Shown piece after piece: positions 1 to 8,977 of a stretch of 21,633 nucleotides of DNA (positions are counted from its first letter, which is position 1; every line of letters starts with the position of its first letter). The DNA is taken from the NCBI GenBank assembly GCA_900548185.1, contig URJJ01000039.1, positions 1-21,633 on the forward strand, given 5' to 3'. Origin of the DNA: an uncultured Opitutales bacterium. Its GTDB lineage: Bacteria; Verrucomicrobiota; Verrucomicrobiia; Opitutales; Intestinicryptomonadaceae. The position numbers and the translations under genes are program-made. The notes under the pieces are model-generated. The model did not search any database, had not been told where the DNA came from, and saw only the letters and a list, made by a program, of their open reading frames with translations.

Positions 1-1
1 C

Positions 2-1105
2 ACAGCCGAAAGCCTGTGGCACATGTTCGAGCTGTTTTCGGCGCTCCCCTGCCTCATAATCGCCGCGGCCCTATTTTACGCCGTCCTTGCATGGCGCAGA
101 GACAGCCCGGCCTTCGGCGTTGCCGCAACGGCTCTCTTCGCGGTGGGCATCGCCACGATATTTGCAGCCGGAGACGCGCGGGAGGCATTCGTGCTGCTCT
201 CGTCCCTGCCGAACCCGCCTGCGGAACTTTCAAAGATGGAAATCGGCCCCGCCCTGCGCTTTGCGGGCCTGTCGGCGGCTGCTGCGGCGGCGAGCGCGTT
301 TGCCGCATCCCGCGCGTCTATGCGGGAGGGGATTTATGCGGAAATCTCCAAAGCCGCCGCGCTGGCGTTTGCGCTCTTTGCGGCCTCTCTTGGAATATGC
401 GCTGCCTTCGCGCCATTTGCGGGCGCGGACGCATACCTGCCAAACGCCTGGATATGCGCGGTGTGGGCGGTTGCCCTCCCGGCGGCGTTCGCTTGGTCGC
501 GCGGCCGCGACGGGGCCTGCGAAACGCTGTCGGCGGCCCTGCTCTGCCTCCTGTCGGCGAAGGCGTGCCTGTTTTCGACGCTGGAATTCCTGCTTCCGGG
601 CGCGGAGGCGCGCGTCCCGGGAACACTGTTTTTCAACGCCCTCATCCCCGCCCTTCTCGCCCCTGCGGCGGCCTTCGCCTCGGCCGCGATTTCTGCGCGC
701 GGCAGGGAGGGGCCATGCCCGTGCCCGGGCGGATGGCGGATATTCGGAAGATTCATGGCCTGCTCCTCTGCGGCGGCGCTTTTCATATTCGCAAACGCCC
801 AACTGCGCTTCGCGTTCCACGGCTGCGCATTCTCCGGCCCAATGAGCCAGGCCGAGTTCTACGGATATTCGATGGTGTGGCTCGCCTTCGGGCTGGGGAT
901 GCTGGCCGCCGGCTGGGCTGCCAGGAGCAAGGCGCTCAGATGCGCGTCGCTACTCTTTGTGACTGCGGCCGTGCTCAAGGTTTTCATATTCGACGCCTCA
1001 AACCTGGACGGCATCCTGCGGGTGCTCTCTTTCGCGCTCCTCGGCTTCTGCCTGATAGGCATCGGCTGGGCGTACATGCGCCTCACGGCGGCGCGCAGGG
1101 ACTGA
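2..1105 (+). CDS. DUF2339-type polytopic membrane protein, C-terminal part (5' truncated)
   Basis: The frame is open to the left window edge: seven codons precede the first ATG at 23 with no stop, so this is the 3' part of a longer gene. The visible ~367 residues are almost entirely hydrophobic, Ala/Leu-rich segments separated by short charged loops, roughly ten membrane spans. The C-terminus has the pattern typical of DUF2339 predicted membrane proteins: a KVFIFD element, a short LDGILR turn, then a final hydrophobic span containing GIGW and ending in YMRL. Family members are usually 700-1000 residues, which fits an N-terminal portion lying outside the window. Molecular function of the family is not established. 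The stop is 69 bp before the esterase-fusion start on the same strand, with no obvious terminator between, so co-transcription is possible. The family call rests on recognised C-terminal motifs only. Confidence 0.75.
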   Translation, partial: TAESLWHMFELFSALPCLIIAAALFYAVLAWRRDSPAFGVAATALFAVGIATIFAAGDAREAFVLLSSLPNPPAELSKMEIGPALRFAGLSAAAAAASAFAASRASMREGIYAEISKAAALAFALFAASLGICAAFAPFAGADAYLPNAWICAVWAVALPAAFAWSRGRDGACETLSAALLCLLSAKACLFSTLEFLLPGAEARVPGTLFFNALIPALLAPAAAFASAAISARGREGPCPCPGGWRIFGRFMACSSAAALFIFANAQLRFAFHGCAFSGPMSQAEFYGYSMVWLAFGLGMLAAGWAARSKALRCASLLFVTAAVLKVFIFDASNLDGILRVLSFALLGFCLIGIGWAYMRLTAARRD

Positions 1106-1138
1106 CGTGCCGGCGTTTCCGCGCGGGCCAATAAACTC

Positions 1139-1166
1139 TTTACACGGGCGCCGCGCGGCATATTGT
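1139..1166 (+). promoter_or_regulatory. Possible sigma70-like promoter for the esterase fusion
   Basis: TTTACA (1139-1144) and TATTGT (1161-1166) are separated by 16 bp. Transcription would start near 1173, almost on the ATG at 1175, so the mRNA would be nearly leaderless. The -10 match is only 4 of 6, so this is weak. Confidence 0.22.
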
Positions 1167-1174
1167 TCGGGCAT

Positions 1175-3763
1175 ATGCTAAAAACGCGTTTCATAATCAG
1201 GCTTGCGCTGGCCGCCGCAGTCCTTTGCGGCATCCTTTCGGCGCGCGCCGCAGACAGGATAAGGGTCGCCTGCGTGGGCGACAGCATAACGGCGGGCGCG
1301 ACGATTTCAGACCCCGCGCAGTTCTACCCCGCCCAGCTCCAGCGGATTCTCGGCGACGGCTACGAGGTGCGCAATTTCGGCCTAAGCGGCTACACCATGC
1401 TGAAAAAGGGCGACAACCCATACATGAAGCACAAGCGCTACGCCGAAGCCCTCGCATTCAATCCGGACGCCGTGGTCATAAAGCTCGGCACCAACGACTC
1501 CAAGCCCCAGAACATGCGCTTCGCATCCGAATTCGAGGGCGACATGGCCGAAATGGTGCGGGCCTTCAAGGCCCTGCCCTCGCGCCCGAAGGTGTTTCTG
1601 GCGCTCCCCGCCTACGCGGCCCGCACGGCCTGGGGGATAAACCAGTACGACATATTCACCTTCATAATACCTGCCATAAAAAACGTCGCCGAAGCCGAGG
1701 GGGCGCGGGTGGTGGACCTGCACTCCCCGCTTTTCGGGAAGCCCGAATTTTTCAACGACGGCATACACCCCAACATTTACGGGGCGGGCGTCATGGCCTC
1801 CGCCGTGGCCGCCGCGATAAGGGGAGAGCCTGAGCCGGCTCCGGCGCCAAGGACGCTCCCCGGGGGAATATTCACATGGAACGGCTTCAGGGCCCACTCC
1901 GGAGTCTTTGAGGATTCCAAGAGCCGCGCGGCGATGACGATAGTTGAGCCGAAAGTCGCCGCAGAAGGCAAGCCCTGGATATGGCGCCCTGCGTTTTTCG
2001 GCCACGAGCCCCAGGCGGACCTGGCCCTGCTCAACCTCGGATTCCACGTGGCCTACCTCGACATGACAAACATGTACGGCTCGCCCGACTCCGTGAAATT
2101 CGGCAAAAAATTCCACGACTACCTCGTGAAGGCTTTCGGCTTCCACCCCAAGGCCGTGATGGAGGGGATGTCGAGGGGCGGGTACTACTCGCTGCGCTTT
2201 GCCGCCGAATATCCGGAGAGCGTGGCCGCGCTATACCTCGACGCCCCCGTGTGCGACCTGCGCTCGTGGCCCAAAAAGCGGGACGCCCGCCTCTGGGCCG
2301 ACGCCCTTAAAAAATGGGGCATCAAGGACGGCGAAGACTTTCCCGGCGCCCCGCTCGACTCCCTTGAGGGCATGGCGCGCGAGAAAATCGCCATCCTTAG
2401 CGTCTGCGGGGACGCCGACACCGAAGTGCCGATGGCGGAAAACACGGACGTGCTGAAGGAGCGCTACGAAGCCCTCGGCGGAAAGATAGCCGTCATAACA
2501 AAGCCCGGAGTCGGCCACCACCCCCACAGCCTGAATCCGCCCGACAAAATAGTGAACTTCATAATCGAAAACCACCCGGACTACGACAGGGCCTCCTACC
2601 TCGAAAAGGCCGGGGGAGCCGGGGGGGACGCAAATCAGGCGGCGGTTCCGGAGGCGCCGGGAATCCGCGCGCGCGGGTCGCTTAAAAACAGCCTTCTTAA
2701 ATTTGAATCGGGCCGCGGGGTCGTCGCGTTTCTCGGAGGCTCCATAACCGAGATGAGGGGCTGGAAGGAAATGGTGCAGGCAGACCTCAAAAGGCGATTC
2801 CCCGAGACGGAATTCCAATTCATAGAGGCCGGGCTGCCGTCCGCCGGCTCGACGCCCCACGCCTTCAGGATGGCCGAAGACGTCTTTAAAAAGGGAACGC
2901 CCGACCTGATGTTCGTGGAGGCCGCCGTAAACGACCGCACAAACGGCTTCTCCCCCGCCGAGCAGGTGAAGGGGATGGAGGGCATAGTGCGCCAGGCCCT
3001 CGCAAAAAATCCGAACATGGACATAGTGATGCTCCAGTTCATATTCGAGCCCTTCGTTTCCGACGTCATGAACGGGCGCAAATGCGAGACCCTCGAAACG
3101 CACGAGGCCGTGGCCGAAAGGTACGCCCTCCCGTCCATAGACTTCATAAACGGAATATGCAGCCTCATGAAAGGCGGCGCGCTGAACTGGGAGCAGTTCG
3201 GCGGCACCCACCCCTCCGAATACGGCCACCGCTTCTACGCCGCCGCAATATCCGGGCTTTTCGACAAAATGTGGGGCGGCCCCAAGCCCTCAAGGCTGAT
3301 TCCGCACAAAATCCCCGCCATGATGGACAAAAACTCCTATGCGAAGGGGAGGCTTGAAGACATCGGGAAGGCGAAGTTCAAATCCGGCTGGAAAATCTCC
3401 GAAAGCTGGAAGCCGGAAATCGCCGCAGGCACCCGCCCGGGCTTTGTAAAGACGCCCATGCTCTCCCCGCTCGAACCCGGCGCGGAACTCCGGTTCGACT
3501 TCAGGGGGACCGCCGTGGGAATCTTCTGCGCCTCCGGCCCCGACGCGGGGATAGTCGAATACTCCGTCGACGGCGCGCCCTTCAAAAAGCTCGACACGTT
3601 TACGCAGTGGAGCGGCGGCCTCTACATCCCCTGGGCCTTCATGCTGGAAAAAGACCTCCCCGACAGGGGCCACAGCCTCGTCCTGCGCATGTCCCCCGAA
3701 AAGAATCCGAAAAGCAGGGGGACCGCCGTCCACATACGGAATTTCCTTGTAAACGGCAACTGA
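1175..3763 (+). CDS. Secreted multidomain esterase: SGNH hydrolase / alpha-beta hydrolase / SGNH hydrolase / C-terminal beta domain
   Basis: Predicted exported protein of 862 residues. I chose ATG 1175 over the in-frame TTG at 1163 because it gives a clean signal peptide (residues 1-25, ending SARA before ADR). Three catalytic modules follow. First SGNH module (~30-222): GDS nucleophile Ser37, GTND block with Asn107, and DGIH giving Asp195/His198. Alpha/beta hydrolase module (~232-475): nucleophile elbow GMSRGG with Ser333, acid in GDADTEVP (probably Asp415), and His in GHHPHS (448-451). Second SGNH module (~500-715): GGSIT with Ser523, VND with Asn586, and GGTHP with His679. The usual Asp three residues before that His is Gly676, so this module may use a Ser-His dyad or borrow an acid elsewhere. 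Residues ~740-862 look like a beta-sandwich ending in NFLVNG. SGNH and such hydrolases commonly remove acetyl or acyl groups from polysaccharides; the actual substrate is unknown. Confidence 0.85.
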   Translation: MLKTRFIIRLALAAAVLCGILSARAADRIRVACVGDSITAGATISDPAQFYPAQLQRILGDGYEVRNFGLSGYTMLKKGDNPYMKHKRYAEALAFNPDAVVIKLGTNDSKPQNMRFASEFEGDMAEMVRAFKALPSRPKVFLALPAYAARTAWGINQYDIFTFIIPAIKNVAEAEGARVVDLHSPLFGKPEFFNDGIHPNIYGAGVMASAVAAAIRGEPEPAPAPRTLPGGIFTWNGFRAHSGVFEDSKSRAAMTIVEPKVAAEGKPWIWRPAFFGHEPQADLALLNLGFHVAYLDMTNMYGSPDSVKFGKKFHDYLVKAFGFHPKAVMEGMSRGGYYSLRFAAEYPESVAALYLDAPVCDLRSWPKKRDARLWADALKKWGIKDGEDFPGAPLDSLEGMAREKIAILSVCGDADTEVPMAENTDVLKERYEALGGKIAVITKPGVGHHPHSLNPPDKIVNFIIENHPDYDRASYLEKAGGAGGDANQAAVPEAPGIRARGSLKNSLLKFESGRGVVAFLGGSITEMRGWKEMVQADLKRRFPETEFQFIEAGLPSAGSTPHAFRMAEDVFKKGTPDLMFVEAAVNDRTNGFSPAEQVKGMEGIVRQALAKNPNMDIVMLQFIFEPFVSDVMNGRKCETLETHEAVAERYALPSIDFINGICSLMKGGALNWEQFGGTHPSEYGHRFYAAAISGLFDKMWGGPKPSRLIPHKIPAMMDKNSYAKGRLEDIGKAKFKSGWKISESWKPEIAAGTRPGFVKTPMLSPLEPGAELRFDFRGTAVGIFCASGPDAGIVEYSVDGAPFKKLDTFTQWSGGLYIPWAFMLEKDLPDRGHSLVLRMSPEKNPKSRGTAVHIRNFLVNGN

Positions 3764-3796
3764 CGCTCCGCCCTGCACGCATCCCTGCCCCCCTGC

Positions 3797-3822
3797 AAAT
3801 CCGCCCCCCCGGGCGGATTTTT
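3797..3822 (+). terminator. Rho-independent terminator after the esterase fusion
   Basis: A perfect 10-bp stem: AAATCCGCCC (3797-3806) with GGGCGGATTT (3811-3820), CCCC loop, running into a short T tract (3818-3822). It lies 34 bp after the stop codon. Confidence 0.8.
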
Positions 3823-3848
3823 CGCGCCCCTTCGGCCGCCAACGCAGC

Positions 3849-3879
3849 AAAAAAAGGCGCGGAGCAAACGCCCCGCGCC
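3849..3879 (-). terminator. Rho-independent terminator of the minus-strand HAD phosphatase gene
   Basis: Read on the minus strand, GGCGCGG (complement of 3873-3879) pairs with CCGCGCC (complement of 3856-3862), followed by seven T (A run 3849-3855). It sits 25 bp past the stop at 3904 and faces the terminator at 3797-3822, insulating the convergent genes. Confidence 0.75.
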
Positions 3880-3903
3880 GGTGCCTCCATGAAAGCCAGA
3901 ATC

Positions 3904-4899
3904 TCAGAACAGGTATCCGGCCATTTCGGAAAAGTTTTCAAAGTACTTTTCGCAGAGGGCCTTTGTCCCGCTCTTTACGATATTGCCGTCGGCCAGCCCC
4001 ATGCACGAGAACCCCGCCAGGCGCACCGAGCAAACGCCCGCGCCGCTGTCTTCAATGCCTACGACGCTGTGCCGCTCCGAGAAATCGATGCCCAGCCCGA
4101 CCTTCGCAACCTCCGCATAGAGCCACGGGTGCGGCTTGGGGGAAAGCTCGCCGAGGGTTCCCGGCTCGCCCTTTCGCATGGGGAAGCCTGCGGTTATTAT
4201 GGCGTCGTAGAAATCCTTCGGGTCCCCCATCCCGAGGGTCTGGAAGCCGTTTAAGATTTCCGGCCACGCCTTCTCGTAAAGCCCGGAAGTGACCAGGCCG
4301 ATTTTTATCCCGCGCGACTTGAGGGCCGTCAGGAAATCCTTCACGCCCTCCGTCGGGGTGAAGGCCCCGGGGCGGCCGCGCCCCTGCATGATTTCGTCCA
4401 TCTCGTGGTGGGTGTGCCTGAAATAGAAGTCGCGCGCCTCCTCAAGGCTCTTTCCGGGGCAGTATTTGTTTATGCAGTGCATCAGATGCTCTGAAACGCT
4501 GTGCCCCGAGACGAACGGGATGTCGGAATCCTCGAGCGAAAATTTGGGGTTCCCGAGAAGGCTGGCGGTAGTCATTTCGATTATCCATATCCAGAAGCTC
4601 TCGCTTTTTATCGTCGTGCCGTCGAGGTCCATGAGGACGGCCTTGAGCGGCCGCTCCACCCTGACGTCGCGGACGGGGTAGTAGGCGGGCCAGCCCAGCT
4701 CGCTTTTTACGTGCGCCAGGGTCTTGTCGGAAAAGCCTACGAATTCGACTTTCTTGTCGCCCGTGGCGCATACCGCCCGGACGCCTTCGCGCCCGACTTT
4801 GAAGAGGCCGTCCGAAGTTTCGGGAAGCTCCCAGAACCCCGAGTCGGCGCCGAACTCCCCGAGGGATTCAAATACCGTGTTTTTTTCGAGTTTTTTCAT
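3904..4899 (-). CDS. HAD-superfamily phosphatase (beta-phosphoglucomutase-like) with N-terminal extension
   Basis: A 331-residue cytoplasmic protein with all four HAD motifs: motif I DLDGT (nucleophile Asp91, acid/base Asp93), motif II Ser/Thr in VTSG (203-206), motif III Lys255 in SPKPHP, and motif IV GIEDSGAG (281-288, Asp284). The helical insertion after motif I indicates a C1-type cap as in beta-phosphoglucomutase and phosphoglycolate phosphatases, which hydrolyse or transfer phosphate on small metabolites. Unusual is the ~85-residue segment before motif I, which has no motif I recognise. It is probably genuine because no Met lies immediately before the HAD core and the start ATG is followed by a typical Lys-rich beginning. 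The substrate cannot be assigned. It is monocistronic, convergent with the esterase gene, and closed by its own terminator. Confidence 0.85.
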   Translation of the reverse strand: MKKLEKNTVFESLGEFGADSGFWELPETSDGLFKVGREGVRAVCATGDKKVEFVGFSDKTLAHVKSELGWPAYYPVRDVRVERPLKAVLMDLDGTTIKSESFWIWIIEMTTASLLGNPKFSLEDSDIPFVSGHSVSEHLMHCINKYCPGKSLEEARDFYFRHTHHEMDEIMQGRGRPGAFTPTEGVKDFLTALKSRGIKIGLVTSGLYEKAWPEILNGFQTLGMGDPKDFYDAIITAGFPMRKGEPGTLGELSPKPHPWLYAEVAKVGLGIDFSERHSVVGIEDSGAGVCSVRLAGFSCMGLADGNIVKSGTKALCEKYFENFSEMAGYLF

Positions 4900-5008
4900 G
4901 GTTGGATAGTGTCGCGCCCGGCCCCGTGGCGCGGCCGGCGCTTGATAAAGGGCCAGATTAACGCCGCTTTCACCGGGCTTTTCAAGCCTTAAAAATCCGC
5001 AAAATGGA

Positions 5009-5041
5009 GGGCGGCCCCCCGTCGCATTCGGAAGGCCGCCC
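5009..5041 (-). terminator. Possible terminator hairpin downstream of the autotransporter
   Basis: GGGCGGCC (5009-5016) pairs with GGCCGCCC (5034-5041) around a 17-nt loop. On the minus strand it lies ~107 nt past the autotransporter stop. No strong T tract follows (only TCCATTTTG), so the call is tentative. The 4900-5147 interval holds no gene. Confidence 0.35.
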
Positions 5042-5147
5042 CTTTGGTGGACAAGGGCGGAGTTTTCCCTACAAACACGGGGAGGCAGCCCCCCGTCCCG
5101 CCCTTTGGCCCGCCCGCCGCTTCTGGCGGCGGACCGGCAAGGCTATG

Positions 5148-8100
5148 CTAGAACTTGAACTGCGCCCCGAGGCTGAAGGCGTGGCCGGAGTAGCCGTCCC
5201 TGACAGTCGCGCTGTAATCGGCGAAGGCGGAGAGCCTTTCGGAGAACCTGTAATTCAGGCCGAGCCCGAGGACGGCGGCGTCCCTGCCGCTCTCCTCGCC
5301 GCAGAACACGGCCTCGTTCATAAACGGCGCCCCTTCCGCGATGCGGTAGCCCACGTCGTAGGAGCGGTCGCAGAACTCGTGGCTCCAGAAGGCGCGCACT
5401 GCGGCCGAGAGGTCGCTCAGGATGTCATACTTGACTTCGACTCCCAGAAGGGTCTTGAAGTTCGTGAAGTCGTCGCCGGAGAGGCTTGCGTTGTGGAAGC
5501 CCGCCCCGGTTTCGTCCTGGCTGTCGGTGTGCGAGTAGGCGAAGCTGTATGCGAGCATGGGCTTCACGGAAAGCCCCTTCACGCCCAGGTCTGCGAAAGT
5601 CCACGCCACCCCGCCGAGGCTGTAGAACGAGTTGGAGTCGTAGTCGCTCTCCGCAACGCCCAGGGGGGTCTGGCGGCTCGTCTCGTTCCAGCCGTGCGAA
5701 TAGCCGAGGTTCAGGAACACGTCCAGGGGCATCGACTTGGCGGTGTAGAGGCCGTAGAGGTTGAGCAGGAAGTTGGTGGATGTGGCGTCCGCGCCGTCGT
5801 TGCCGTCAACCTTGTTGTAGATTCCGCCGAGCGATAGGCCGCCGAAGAATGAATCCCCGAAGTCCCTTTCGATTGCCGCGACTCCGCCGACCGACCAGAA
5901 GTCGTATCCGCCGGCGTTCGCGCCGCCGTCCTGGCTGCCCAGCATGTTGACGCTTTGCAGCTCGGCCGCGTACCCGCGCGCCGGGGCCCTGGCCGCCTGT
6001 TTGGCCGCCCCGCCTTCGCCCTGGGCGCGTGCCGCCTGCGAGGCTCGCTTTGCGTCGGCGACAGCGTTCAGGCGGAACATCTGGACGTTATTCATGTTCG
6101 AGAGCATTTCCGAATTCATCTGCGCGATGTACGACTGCGAAACCGGCATGAACGGGCGCATGTCGGCGCCGTCCATGGCGGCCTTGAAGTCGCGCCTGCG
6201 CTGGATTTCCGCGAGGCGCTGATCCCTCTGGGCGGCCGTTTCATCTTCGGCGGCCTCCACGGTTTCTATCGCGTCGAGCGATGCGCCGAGGTTGCGGGAA
6301 TTCGCGTCCGCAGCCCTGTCCTGGAAGTATGACAGGGAATTTATCCTGACGCCTGTGATGTTGGTTACGACGCCTTCTTCGGTGGACTTGAACACATAGT
6401 CGTAATTTACCATGTTGCCGTCAACGTTCACGAGGTCCGAAGCCTTCAGGTCAGTGGGTTTGCCATCCTTGTCGTAATTAAAGAAGGCGTTGCTGTTGCC
6501 CATCCCGACGCCGTTTAGCTCGACTTTGTCATTTACAAGCGCCGTTGCGGAACCCGCTATGATTCCCGCCCTCTTCTCTGCTGCCACGGCGTTTTTATCC
6601 CCGGCCGCTGCGTTTGAAATGGCATCGAAATTGACGCTTTGCGAATCCACGCCGCCGAGCCTGCCGGTTCTGTCTATGGCGAGCGAAAGGCCCGCATTTT
6701 CCCCTACGGTTACGGAGTCCGCCCTGAGCGTTCCGCCCTCGACGACGAGATGCCCCCCGCCGCCGACTGTCATCGCGCCCTGCGAGACAACGTCGCCTGC
6801 GGCAAACGCGTTCCCCGAAACCACGTTGACTTCAAGGCCCCCGACCCCGCCCTCGATGGCCGTGCCGTGAGAGCGCTCATAGCCGGTAATTTTTCCGTCC
6901 TTATCCTTTATGGACGCCAATTTTTCGGCGGAGATCCTGGATTTGTCCGCGAGGTTCACAATCCCGTCCCCGGAGACTATGCCAACGGCCTTGCCGCCGT
7001 CAACCGAAACGGCCGAGACGCTGCCGTAAACCGTCATCTTTCCGGTTTCCTGCGACACTATCGCCAAAGCGTCGCCCCCCTCCGACTTTGCGGAGACGGA
7101 ACCCTTGACGTTTGCCTCGACGGACTCCGCTAAAATTGCGAAGGCGTCGCCACCGTAAGCCTCGGCTGAAACGTCAACGTTAAAGTCGCCGGCCACCGTC
7201 GAGTGCGATACATCCTTAACGTAAGCCCCTTCGGAGTCCTTTTTAAGGACGTATGCGCCATCCTTATCTTTTTTATACACGGTGTTGCCGTTTTTGTCCA
7301 GGACTACCTCGCCGTCATCGTCCAGCTCGGGCTCGTAGTCGTACTGGCGGAGGAATATGTCTGTTCCAACGCGCAGCTTTCCGGCCTTTATGGCGGTGGC
7401 GTCGCCCCCGTAAGACTTTGCGGAGACAGAACCGTTCACCTCGACCCCGGCCGCAGACTTTTCAAGGTCTGCCATATAAAGCGGGGCGACGGAAGAAGCC
7501 TTCTCGTCCTTTTCGGCGGTGTTATCGACGGATATGCCGTTAACAAATTCCACGTCGCCCGACACATCGATGCCGACGGCGTTTCCGGCGTACTTTACTT
7601 CGCCCTTTTCGCCGAGGGAGCCGGCGGATGCGGAAACGTCGATATGCGCGGAAAGCGGCTCTGTTATATTCTGCTGGAGCGCGCCATCCTTGAGATTCCT
7701 GACCGCGATTGAATTCTCCCGGCCGACCGAGATGAAGCCGGCCTTTACGCCCCTGGCAGACGCGGCATCGGATGCGGGATTGCCCTCGGCAGACGCGGAT
7801 GCGGTTATCGACGCGCTTTCGCCGCTTATTGACTGGGCCTCAAGCGCGACGGCGTCCCCTCCCAGATATTTGTCCCCCGCGCCATCCTTGTCGATTTCGG
7901 AAGCCGCGACGGAAGTCTGGGCAGAAGCCTTTATCTCCAGGGAATCGGCGTCCAGATCGCCTGCCCTTATGCCCGTGGCGTCGGAGGCGGTGGCCGTTGC
8001 GGAAGCCGATATTGACGCATTGTCGGCGAACATACCGCTTTCCAGAACCACGCCTTCGGCGGGGCCGCCCGGAATGAGGGTCTGGCTCTTGTCTTCATTC

Positions 8101-8846
8101 AGCCTGTAAACGGCCTTCGACACTGCGGCAGCGTCGATTTTTACGCTGTCTGCGTAAATGGCGCCAGCCTTGACGGCAACGGCCGCGCCGCCGGAGGATT
8201 CTGCGGCGGAGACGATGCCGACGGCGCCCGCCTCTATGCTTCCGGCTTCAAGGCCGGTTGCGCTGGCGCCCTTTGCGGAGAGTGTGAGGTCGATGTTCCC
8301 GGGAGCGGATTTTGCAATATCCTTGCGCTCCTCCTCGGAATTTACCGTGTAGGTTTCGCTTTCGCCCGCAACTATGTCCCCAACCGACGCGGCGACGGCG
8401 CTGCCGTGGGCCTCGGCGGAGAAGACACCCTTGAAGTTTCCGGAGGCGACGCCCACGACTTCGGGGTTGGAATACGCGCTGAGGTCCTTTTCGCTAGCAA
8501 GCGTCACCCCGGCCGCCTTGAAGGCCGTGGCGTCGCCCTTCGAAGACTTGACGCTTATGCCGAGGTCTATCGAGCCGCTCGACACGGAACCGCCCAAAAG
8601 CTTTTTGGGGTCGCTCTCGTCCGCCTTTATGTCGGCGGAAGTAAGGTCGGCTAGCTTGTCGGAAGCGATGCCGACTTCCTCCTGGGCCGAGCCCACCAGG
8701 CTGTCTTTTTTCTCAAAAGAAAATGTCCCGGTATATTTCGGCGTTGACTCCCCTGCGGCGAATGACGCCGCAATTGAGGACATGGCCGCGCATACGAACA
8801 ATCTTTTGATGGATTGAGTGTATATGTGTTTTGATTTCATTTTCAT
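5148..8846 (-). CDS. Type Va autotransporter with repetitive beta-helix passenger
   Basis: A 1232-residue surface protein. The start is set at the ATG at 8846 (MKMKSKHI), because the frame upstream to 9041 encodes a Pro/Arg-rich segment unlike a signal sequence. Residues 1-30 form a signal peptide (hydrophobic core, then SFAAGES). The passenger (~31-900) is rich in Ala, Ser, Gly and Asp, with about ten degenerate copies of a rung motif S-A-x(3)-GGDAxAI-x-A, as expected for a right-handed beta-helix. Around residues 500-548 an Asp/Lys-rich stretch with DKNGN, DKDGAYV and DSEGAYV repeats interrupts it. A helical Ala/Arg/Gln-rich linker (~905-970) precedes the C-terminal beta-barrel (~975-1232), with alternating aromatic strands and a terminal Phe (QFKF), hallmarks of the autotransporter translocator domain (PF03797 type). 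No catalytic site is visible in the passenger, so adhesion or shielding is the likeliest role (inference). It is transcribed divergently from the HTH gene. Confidence 0.9.
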   Translation of the reverse strand: MKMKSKHIYTQSIKRLFVCAAMSSIAASFAAGESTPKYTGTFSFEKKDSLVGSAQEEVGIASDKLADLTSADIKADESDPKKLLGGSVSSGSIDLGISVKSSKGDATAFKAAGVTLASEKDLSAYSNPEVVGVASGNFKGVFSAEAHGSAVAASVGDIVAGESETYTVNSEEERKDIAKSAPGNIDLTLSAKGASATGLEAGSIEAGAVGIVSAAESSGGAAVAVKAGAIYADSVKIDAAAVSKAVYRLNEDKSQTLIPGGPAEGVVLESGMFADNASISASATATASDATGIRAGDLDADSLEIKASAQTSVAASEIDKDGAGDKYLGGDAVALEAQSISGESASITASASAEGNPASDAASARGVKAGFISVGRENSIAVRNLKDGALQQNITEPLSAHIDVSASAGSLGEKGEVKYAGNAVGIDVSGDVEFVNGISVDNTAEKDEKASSVAPLYMADLEKSAAGVEVNGSVSAKSYGGDATAIKAGKLRVGTDIFLRQYDYEPELDDDGEVVLDKNGNTVYKKDKDGAYVLKKDSEGAYVKDVSHSTVAGDFNVDVSAEAYGGDAFAILAESVEANVKGSVSAKSEGGDALAIVSQETGKMTVYGSVSAVSVDGGKAVGIVSGDGIVNLADKSRISAEKLASIKDKDGKITGYERSHGTAIEGGVGGLEVNVVSGNAFAAGDVVSQGAMTVGGGGHLVVEGGTLRADSVTVGENAGLSLAIDRTGRLGGVDSQSVNFDAISNAAAGDKNAVAAEKRAGIIAGSATALVNDKVELNGVGMGNSNAFFNYDKDGKPTDLKASDLVNVDGNMVNYDYVFKSTEEGVVTNITGVRINSLSYFQDRAADANSRNLGASLDAIETVEAAEDETAAQRDQRLAEIQRRRDFKAAMDGADMRPFMPVSQSYIAQMNSEMLSNMNNVQMFRLNAVADAKRASQAARAQGEGGAAKQAARAPARGYAAELQSVNMLGSQDGGANAGGYDFWSVGGVAAIERDFGDSFFGGLSLGGIYNKVDGNDGADATSTNFLLNLYGLYTAKSMPLDVFLNLGYSHGWNETSRQTPLGVAESDYDSNSFYSLGGVAWTFADLGVKGLSVKPMLAYSFAYSHTDSQDETGAGFHNASLSGDDFTNFKTLLGVEVKYDILSDLSAAVRAFWSHEFCDRSYDVGYRIAEGAPFMNEAVFCGEESGRDAAVLGLGLNYRFSERLSAFADYSATVRDGYSGHAFSLGAQFKF

Positions 8847-8977
8847 GATTTTTGCGTGGTTAAATGGCGTTGGCGCGGATTGGGAAGCCCGGGGCGGATT
8901 TCCAGAACCGCGCGGAAAAGCGTGCGGACCGCGCGCATCCGGGAAAAGTTGGAGGCTTTGCGCTCCGATTCCTCCCA

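Noticed and set aside
16..1134. Long plus-strand frame of 372 codons overlapping the DUF2339 gene
   Set aside because: Arg/Gly/Pro-rich translation in another frame of a GC-rich gene; the DUF2339 frame has membrane spans and family motifs.
7519..8109. Plus-strand frames opposite the autotransporter
   Set aside because: They mirror the Ala/Ser-rich repeats of the passenger on the opposite strand and have no domain or independent start signals.
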